Origin: JBQTJJ01 sp052387235
GTDB lineage: Bacteria; Actinomycetota; Acidimicrobiia; Acidimicrobiales; GCA-2861595
Direction of reading: 5' to 3'
Assembly: GCA_052387235.1 (NCBI GenBank)
Contig: JBQTJJ010000104.1
Location: forward strand, 1-25,355
Length of the DNA: 25,355 bases
Program-made: the position numbers and the translations under genes
The notes under the pieces: generated by a model
Told to the model about the DNA's origin: nothing
The model's input: only the letters and a program-made list of their open reading frames with translations
The model's database searches: none
Shown here: positions 19,962 to 25,355 of the stretch, one piece after another
Position numbering within the stretch: position 1 is the first letter of the stretch
Layout of the letters: every line of letters begins with the position of its first letter

Positions 19962-22900
19962 TCAGCCCACGCCCTCGGGGTCGCACAGGAAGCGGTAGAC
20001 GCCGGCCAGGGCCTTGTCCCAGCTGGCGTGGTTGGCGTTGATGTCGGCCAGGCCCTGGCGGGCCAGGCGGGCCCGCAGGTCCGTGTCCACCACCAGCCGC
20101 TCGAGCCCGCCGGCCACGCCGTCCACCGTGCGCTCCACCAGCAGGCAGTTCTCCTCGTCCCTGAGCAGCCACGAGAAGTTGGGGCTGTCGAAGGCCACCA
20201 CCGGCACGCCGCACGCCATCAGCTCGAGGGGCAGGTACGACGGGTGCTTCGACACGGTGAGGGCCAGCCCCACGTCGCAGGTCCGGTAGAGGGGGCCGGT
20301 GGCGCGGTAGTCGAGGAGGCCGAGATGCTTGACCACGGTGTCGAGGTCGCGGCTGTCGGGAGTGGCCCACGAGCCGGCGGCGACGATGCGGACCCGGTCG
20401 CCCAGGCGGTCCTTCAGCTCCTGCAGGGCCACCGACGCCAGCTCCCAGCAGTTGCGCCAGTGGCCGGCCCGGGCGTACACGAAGACGGTGGCGGGCCGGT
20501 CGGGCGTGGGAGGCCGGCGGTCGTCGGCGTGGAAGATCGTGCGGTCCACGGCCGGCACGAAGTGGCGCCCCGTGCCGCCGTACTCCTGCTCGTAGACGCG
20601 CTGCAGGACCTCGGTGTTGCACAGGCCGTACAGGCCCAGCCGGTACGTCTCCTCGGCCAGCGCGTACATGGTGCCGGCCGGGTAGAACACTGGCTCGAAG
20701 TCCTGGATCAGGTAGAACTTCCGGCGCGTGCCCTGGAAGCGGGTGAGCTGGTAGGCGGTGAGCCACAGGGTGGCGATCGACACGTCGGCCGGCGGGATCT
20801 CCTCGAACGACTCCGGCAGCCACACGTCGTGGAACACGATCGGGCTGTCGGCGATGGCCGGGAAGGAGGCGGCGAGGGCGGTGCGGACGAACCGCTCCGG
20901 GCCCCGGCCCCACACCACGAACCGGTTGACGACGCCGTGGTTGCGGGCCAGGTGGTCGGCGATGCGGAAGGCGGTGTTGATGCCGCCGTAGAACGGGCTG
21001 TCGATCTCGGGGATGAACCAGTTGACGGTCTCGGGCTCGAAGGGCGCCCGGTTGGCGCGGTGGAGGGCCCGGTTGGCCTCGACGTCGCCGGCGCCGGCCC
21101 GGCAGTCCCGGGCGTAGCCCATGGCCTCCTGGGAGTCGCTCTGCTGGCGGAACACCTCGAAGGTCCGCTCCAGGGGGCCGGCGATCAGCTGGGGGGAGCT
21201 CTTGTCGGTGCGGCCCCGCAGGACGGGCTCGCGCGACGTGAGGGAGAGGTTGGGCGAGAAGTACGGGTCGCCGCCGAAGAGCCATGACTGGTACCGCCAG
21301 TAGCTCATGAAGAAGTCGTCGGGCGGGATGCCCACGCCCCTCGTGGCCGACTCGAGGTGGCGCAGCGGCGAGAAGGGGCTGCACACGTTGCGGTGGCCGG
21401 CCAGGCGCAGGTCGAGGCCGAGGGCCACGTCGCTGCCGCACAGCTCGAAGCGCTCGTCGAACCCGCCCACCTGCTCGAACAGGTCGCGCCGGACGGCCAG
21501 GCACGCGCCGGTGACGGCCAGCACGTTGCGGTACCAGTCGGTGGGGCCGAGCAGGCTGTCGACACCCGGGTCCATGCCCTGGAACATGTGGTCGGCGAAG
21601 CCGCCCAGCCCGAGCACCGTGCCGGCGAACTGGATCCTGCCCTCGGCGTCGAGGAGCTGGAGGCCGGCGGCGCCGATCCCGGGATGCCGGGCCCAGCCCA
21701 CCAGCTCCTGGAGCCAGCCCGGGCTCAGCACCTCGGTGTCGTCGTTCAGGAAGACCAGGATCTCGCCCGTGGCCCGCCGGGCGGCCCGGTTGTTCACGGC
21801 CGAGTAGTTGAACGGCTGGTCCCACCACTCGACGGTGAGGTCGATCGTCCCGAACTGCTCGTCGTACCAGGCCTGGTTGGCCTCCGTGCGCTCGCCGTTG
21901 TCGACCACCACCACCTCGACGTCGGGGTAGTCGCTGGTGGCGATGCTCGCCACGCAGCGTGCCAGCAGGGCCCGGTTGTGCCTGGTGGGGATGAGGATCG
22001 ACACCTTGGGCCACCGCTCGAGCTCCCAGCGGATGCGGACGCGGTTGCCGGCCGCCTCGGCCCGGGCCGGCGCCCCCAGCGCGGCCAGGCGGTCGGCGAC
22101 GGCCCGAACGCCCGACTGCGTGACGGTGTCGTCCCGCCGGGGAAGGTGGGTCAGCACCCGGGGGATGCGGGCCACGCTGACGTCGGACAGGTCGGCCCGC
22201 AGGAGGAGGTCCCAGAGGGCGGCACCGCCCATCGAGGTCCGGAGCCCACCGGCCGCCACCAGGCGGGAGCGGCGCAGGGCGAACGACCGGCCGATGTAGT
22301 CGGCGCTCAGCAGCAGCTCCGGCGACCACGACGGGCGGAACCGCGGCGCACGGCGCGGGCCCGAGCCGTGGAGGAGGTCGTCGTCCCAGTAGACGAGGTC
22401 CACCAGCGGGTCCCGGGTGGCCAGCGTGGCCGCCTCGTAGAGGCAGTCCTGGGCCAGCACGTCGCCTGCGGCCAGGAAGAGCACGAAGTCACGGTCCCGG
22501 CCGCCGTCCGCTTCGCCGGCCCGGGCCGCGGCGTCGACCTGCTCCAGCCAGGAGCCGCGGCGGGGGACGGTGGCGACCCTGTGGCCGCCCGCCAGTGGCC
22601 CGCCGGAGTCGGCGACCACGACCGCCTCCCAGTGGCCCCAGGTCTGTCGCTCGAGGCTCCCCAGCGTTGCCCCCAGGTCGCCGTCGCCGGCGTGGTCCAC
22701 CACCACCCGGAACCGGACCGGCTCCCGGGCGTAGTGGGAGATGTGGCGCTGCGAGTCGAGGGTGGTGCCGGCCACGTCGTGCCCGGCGCACCAGTCCCTG
22801 TAGGCGGGCGGGGGGCGGGGGGCGTCCTCGGGCCGCTGGGCGTCCCAGTGCTGGCGGAGGCGCCAGGTGGCGGAGCGGGCCTCGTTGACGGCCGCTCCGG

Positions 22901-23039
22901 CCAGGCCCCCCACCCTGCGCTGCCAGCTACCGCGCGGCAGGGCCCGGCCGGCGAGGCGGCGCAGGCGCTCCTGGAGGGCGCGTGCCTCCGGGCTGCCCGG
23001 ACCCGGCGCTGCGGGCTGCGGGTCGTCCGGGTCGCTCAC
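19962..23039 (-). CDS. Three-module glycosyltransferase (GT2-GT2-WsaF-like GT4)
   Basis: The 1025-residue protein has an N-terminal helical part (1-100) and then three modules. The first GT2-like domain (about 108-335) has FVLFLAAGD at 185-193 where a DxD is expected, so it may be inactive. The second (about 344-590) is canonical: SILIPTRHNRALL, VEVVVVDNGER, and ILVFLNDDTEV with the acidic site at 433-434, then AVTGACLAVRRDLF. The third (about 665-1020) resembles the rhamnosyltransferase WsaF: FIPEIDSPFYGGINTAFR, KFYLIQDFEPVFYPAG, and KHPSYLPLELMACGVPVVAF, a GT-B donor-binding segment. It probably builds a surface polysaccharide in the cytosol. The GTG start lacks a clear -10; a five-codon ATG frame (MGTQP) overlaps it. 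Confidence 0.92.
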   Translation of the reverse strand: MSDPDDPQPAAPGPGSPEARALQERLRRLAGRALPRGSWQRRVGGLAGAAVNEARSATWRLRQHWDAQRPEDAPRPPPAYRDWCAGHDVAGTTLDSQRHISHYAREPVRFRVVVDHAGDGDLGATLGSLERQTWGHWEAVVVADSGGPLAGGHRVATVPRRGSWLEQVDAAARAGEADGGRDRDFVLFLAAGDVLAQDCLYEAATLATRDPLVDLVYWDDDLLHGSGPRRAPRFRPSWSPELLLSADYIGRSFALRRSRLVAAGGLRTSMGGAALWDLLLRADLSDVSVARIPRVLTHLPRRDDTVTQSGVRAVADRLAALGAPARAEAAGNRVRIRWELERWPKVSILIPTRHNRALLARCVASIATSDYPDVEVVVVDNGERTEANQAWYDEQFGTIDLTVEWWDQPFNYSAVNNRAARRATGEILVFLNDDTEVLSPGWLQELVGWARHPGIGAAGLQLLDAEGRIQFAGTVLGLGGFADHMFQGMDPGVDSLLGPTDWYRNVLAVTGACLAVRRDLFEQVGGFDERFELCGSDVALGLDLRLAGHRNVCSPFSPLRHLESATRGVGIPPDDFFMSYWRYQSWLFGGDPYFSPNLSLTSREPVLRGRTDKSSPQLIAGPLERTFEVFRQQSDSQEAMGYARDCRAGAGDVEANRALHRANRAPFEPETVNWFIPEIDSPFYGGINTAFRIADHLARNHGVVNRFVVWGRGPERFVRTALAASFPAIADSPIVFHDVWLPESFEEIPPADVSIATLWLTAYQLTRFQGTRRKFYLIQDFEPVFYPAGTMYALAEETYRLGLYGLCNTEVLQRVYEQEYGGTGRHFVPAVDRTIFHADDRRPPTPDRPATVFVYARAGHWRNCWELASVALQELKDRLGDRVRIVAAGSWATPDSRDLDTVVKHLGLLDYRATGPLYRTCDVGLALTVSKHPSYLPLELMACGVPVVAFDSPNFSWLLRDEENCLLVERTVDGVAGGLERLVVDTDLRARLARQGLADINANHASWDKALAGVYRFLCDPEGVG

Positions 23040-23160
23040 GGCTGCGTCCCCATGGTGGGGTGGCAGCCGCCGCGCCGCCCGGGCGCCGTCCGCTGCGTAG
23101 GCACGATGGACGGTTCTAGCACGGGCGGCCGGCGCCGCTGTAGTTCGTACCGGGGAGGGA

Positions 23161-24702
23161 CTATGCCTTGCCGGCGTGGCCGAGCAGGCCCTCCACCGCC
23201 TTGCCGTCGCACTTGGCGTCGTTGGAGATGAACTGGGCCGAGCCGTCCTTGCAGGCGTAGATCGGGACGCTCTTGCCGCCGGCCGCCGGCTGCGGGGACA
23301 GGTACCCGTTGACGCCGAGCGGGTTGGCGCCGGGGCAGGACTCGAGCGACAGGAACCGGTCGGCGCCAGCGCCGGTCAGCACCCCCTGGGGCGTGGTGGT
23401 GAGGGGTCCGCGCTGGCACGCGTAGAGGGGCACCTTGCCCTCGGCCGGCGCGATGTCCAGCAGACCGAGGGTCTCCGGCTCGGCGCTGCGGAACGACTCC
23501 GGCACGAAGCCGGTGGTGGCCCAGTACGCGGAGCCGCTCTTGTACTGGCGGAGCACACGCTGCTTGTGGTCGAGGTCGAGGGTGATGGCGTGCAGGCCCC
23601 ACGTGGACGGGGTCTGGCCGCCGCCGCCGAACCACACCTTCAGCCCGTCCACGGCCGGGTTCCCGACGATCTTCCCCTCGCCCGTGCGGACCAGGCCCGG
23701 CTCGAAGTTCAGGGGGAGGCCAGTGAGGTTGGTGTCGATGACGGCCAGCTGCTCCCACCCGCCGACGCCGGCCAGCAGGTCGGTCATGTTCACCTTGTAG
23801 AGGCCGAAGTTGTAGGTCTCGTTCTTGTCCTCGGGGCCCGTGCCAGCGCGGAAGTTGAGGGCCTGGGCCGAGTACACCGTGCCCGGCTGGGTCGAGTCGT
23901 CGAAGGCGAAGTCGTTCTTCCAGTAGGCCGGGGCGCCGTTCTGGCTCACCGTGGTGGTCGGGCCGAACCTGATGCCGTCCTCCGACGTGGCGAACACGGC
24001 CTGCGACCGGTAGCCGTCGGGGCTGTTGGGGTCGTCGGTCTTGACGGACGTGGTGTCGATCCAGAACAGGGTGACGGCCGAGCCGCCGCGGCTCCACGCC
24101 GCCGGGAGGCCGGCGCCGTAGGTGCCTTGGACGTTCCTGACCTTCTGGCGGATCATCGGGTTGTACCTGTCGTGCTGGCCGTGCCAGGTGATCCCGTCGG
24201 CCGAGAAGACCACGCCGGTGCTGTTGTTGGACCCGCCGCCCGTGGCCTCGTTGGTCGAGGTGTAGTACATGGCGTAGGTGGCCTCCTGGCCGCCCGCCCG
24301 CCCCGGCCACGATCCCCGGATCACGCTCGGGTGGCAGACGCCGAAGCTGTCCCAGTCGCTCGACCCCGGCCGCCCGACCTGGAGCACCGACCTCCGGTTG
24401 GAGTACGTCTTGGTGGCCTTGGTGTACTCCTGGTACCAGATGTTGTCGGTCGCGGCCTGCGGCCTGGCGCTGCACCACCACGCCTTGACCACGTCGCCCT
24501 CGTCGATCACGGCCGGGCTGTAGTTGTAGGACCCGGCCTCCACCTCGATGGCCTCCGAGCCCGCCGGCGGCGCGGGCGTGAAGGGACTGGCGGCCTCCGC
24601 CGCGCCGTCGCCGCCACCGCCGGACGAGGCGTCGTCGTCGCCGCTCGAGCAGGCTCCGGCGACGAGGATGGCCAGGACCAGGCAGATGAACGAACGCTTC
24701 AC
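23161..24702 (-). CDS. Lipoprotein with glycosidase-like beta-propeller and C-terminal repeats
   Basis: The 513-residue product starts VKRSFICLVLAILVAGAC, a lipoprotein signal with Cys18 as lipidation site, followed by an Asp/Ser/Gly linker. Residues about 50-410 look like a five-bladed propeller of the GH43/GH32/GH68 type. Repeated blades include NYSPAVIDEGDVVKAWWC, FGVCHPSVIRGSW with ATYAMYYTST, and STGVVFSADGITW. I cannot locate a full set of catalytic acids. The last 91 residues contain two copies of an [LI]YAC...FxS...C...G.L repeat (VPLYAC and VPIYAC), each with two Cys. The function is probably glycan binding or cleavage at the cell surface, fitting the neighbouring glycosyltransferases. 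The GTG has an AAAGGA Shine-Dalgarno. Confidence 0.85.
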   Translation of the reverse strand: MKRSFICLVLAILVAGACSSGDDDASSGGGGDGAAEAASPFTPAPPAGSEAIEVEAGSYNYSPAVIDEGDVVKAWWCSARPQAATDNIWYQEYTKATKTYSNRRSVLQVGRPGSSDWDSFGVCHPSVIRGSWPGRAGGQEATYAMYYTSTNEATGGGSNNSTGVVFSADGITWHGQHDRYNPMIRQKVRNVQGTYGAGLPAAWSRGGSAVTLFWIDTTSVKTDDPNSPDGYRSQAVFATSEDGIRFGPTTTVSQNGAPAYWKNDFAFDDSTQPGTVYSAQALNFRAGTGPEDKNETYNFGLYKVNMTDLLAGVGGWEQLAVIDTNLTGLPLNFEPGLVRTGEGKIVGNPAVDGLKVWFGGGGQTPSTWGLHAITLDLDHKQRVLRQYKSGSAYWATTGFVPESFRSAEPETLGLLDIAPAEGKVPLYACQRGPLTTTPQGVLTGAGADRFLSLESCPGANPLGVNGYLSPQPAAGGKSVPIYACKDGSAQFISNDAKCDGKAVEGLLGHAGKA

Positions 24703-24709
24703 GGTGGAT

Positions 24710-24715
24710 TCCTTT
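24710..24715 (-). promoter_or_regulatory. Ribosome binding site of the lipoprotein gene
   Basis: AAAGGA on the minus strand, 7 nt before the GTG at 24702. Together with the signal peptide it rules out the longer in-frame starts further upstream. Confidence 0.6.
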
Positions 24716-24841
24716 CGCCGGCTTGCGGGTGTGGAGGGGCTGGTTGCGCAACGAATCGACGGACCGTCCGGCGACGTGGGCTCACGAACCGGCGTCTTCG
24801 GGAAACGTGACGACTGGCCGGAGCCATCACCGCCGGGCACA

Positions 24842-24847
24842 AAGATA
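24842..24847 (-). promoter_or_regulatory. Putative -10 box (TATCTT) of the lipoprotein gene, with a long leader
   Basis: TATCTT on the minus strand is the best -10 match in the 183-bp gap (24703-24885). It would give a 5' leader of roughly 130 nt, far longer than others here. I see no riboswitch family I can name in the leader. Confidence 0.4.
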
Positions 24848-24885
24848 GGCCGACGGGGCGAAGGCGGCGCGCATCTCCGTCCCCG

Positions 24886-25355
24886 TCAGCCGGGATGCAG
24901 GCTCCTGCGCATCATGCCGGCGGCCCGGCGCAGCACCCGCCGGGGCTCACCGAGGTGACGGGCGCCGGCGACAAGGGACCGCCAGCCCACCGCCCCCCCA
25001 CCTGGCGCCAGCGCCGGCGCCGCGCCGGCGCGGGCCACCAGGTCGGGCGCCCGGCGCGGCGCCCGGCAGAACGCCAGCAAGGGGTCGAGGATGGTCTCCC
25101 ACGCGAACCGGGGTGCGACCCGGGCCACGTTCCGCCTGCAGGCGGCAGCGTGCTCCTCGTCCCCGAGCAGGCCGAACAGCGCCTCCTCCAGGGCCTCCTC
25201 GTCACCGGGCGCCACCGTCGCGCCCAGCCCCTCCGACTCGATGAGCGCGCCGAAGGCGTCGCCGCTGGTGGCCACGATCGGCAGCCCGGCCCACAGGTAG
25301 TCGAGGATCCGGCTCCGGAACGAGTAGGCCGTCTCCACGTGCTCGAGGTGCGTGC
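24886..25355 (-). CDS. GT4-like glycosyltransferase, N-terminal part missing (runs off right edge)
   Basis: The minus-strand frame is open to the window edge and ends at 24886. The visible C-terminal 156 residues include HLEHVETAYSFRSRILDYL followed by WAGLPIVATSGDAF and APGDEEALEEALFGLL. This is the donor-binding half of a GT-B glycosyltransferase, where the Glu-containing loop binds the nucleotide sugar. The last 60 residues (Ala/Arg-rich, RRVLRRAAGMMRRSLHPG) look like a basic C-terminal tail that could touch the membrane. An in-frame GTG at 25338 is inside the domain and is not the true start. It lies upstream of the lipoprotein gene on the same strand, separated by 183 bp. Confidence 0.85.
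   Translation of the reverse strand, partial: THLEHVETAYSFRSRILDYLWAGLPIVATSGDAFGALIESEGLGATVAPGDEEALEEALFGLLGDEEHAAACRRNVARVAPRFAWETILDPLLAFCRAPRRAPDLVARAGAAPALAPGGGAVGWRSLVAGARHLGEPRRVLRRAAGMMRRSLHPG

Noticed and set aside
24703..24885. Riboswitch in the lipoprotein leader (c-di-AMP or c-di-GMP type)
   Set aside because: I looked for the conserved cores of these classes and did not find a convincing match.
1..25355. CRISPR array, insertion sequence or prophage genes
   Set aside because: There are no regularly spaced repeats, transposase, integrase or phage structural genes. The only mobile-like DNA is the HepT/MntA segment.

Overview
The window is very GC-rich bacterial DNA (by eye well above 70% G+C, with G/C at most third codon positions). 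The gene content points to Actinomycetota: an F420-type flavin oxidoreductase-fold protein, an Rv2578c-like radical SAM protein, a RipA-like NlpC/P60 hydrolase, a DUF2304/dolichol-phosphate-mannose-synthase-like pair, a tRNA without encoded CCA, and many genes whose start codon lies 6-10 nt after a TANNNT -10 box (leaderless mRNAs). Acidimicrobiia is my best guess within the phylum; that is inference.

Layout. 1-3049 (minus strand): a family-2 glycosyltransferase cut by the left edge, a PPOX-fold protein, a primary-like sigma-70 factor and an IF-2B-like (ISOCOT-fold) protein. 3133-3621 (plus): a small conserved hypothetical protein. A perfect 22-bp inverted repeat (3630-3676) separates it from class II fumarase (minus) and contains the fumarase stop codon. 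5135-9067 (plus): secreted NlpC/P60 peptidoglycan hydrolase, a thioredoxin-like/NHL-propeller protein that has lost its CxxC, and a quinone-oxidoreductase-like protein. 9042-9678 (minus): a HepT/MntA toxin-antitoxin pair of different base composition, which looks inserted. 10008-11446 (minus): an SPL-like radical SAM protein with an SOS (LexA) box at its promoter, and an ArsC-like protein. 11547-16075 (plus): a His-rich four-helix membrane protein, a PAP2 phosphatase, and a 1005-aa PAS-PAS-GAF-GAF-PP2C-HATPase signalling protein. 16130-18755 (minus): tRNA-Leu(UAA), a GNAT acetyltransferase and an AMP-forming acyl-CoA synthetase. 18801 to the right edge (minus): a surface-glycan block with DUF2304, a DPM1-like glycosyltransferase, a 1025-aa three-module glycosyltransferase, a lipoprotein with a glycosidase-like beta-propeller, and a truncated GT4 glycosyltransferase.

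How the genes fit together. The glycan block and the PAP2 phosphatase suggest lipid-linked sugar chemistry and polysaccharide assembly at the envelope, with the NlpC/P60 protein acting on peptidoglycan. The sigma factor and the SpoIIE-type phosphatase/kinase could belong to a partner-switching stress response, but nothing in the sequence links them directly. The acyl-CoA synthetase and GNAT are translationally coupled, which suggests control of the synthetase by lysine acetylation. The best candidates for something undescribed are the FHxx[DE]H membrane protein, the SxxS thioredoxin-NHL protein, the LexA-boxed radical SAM gene and the palindrome at the fumarase stop.
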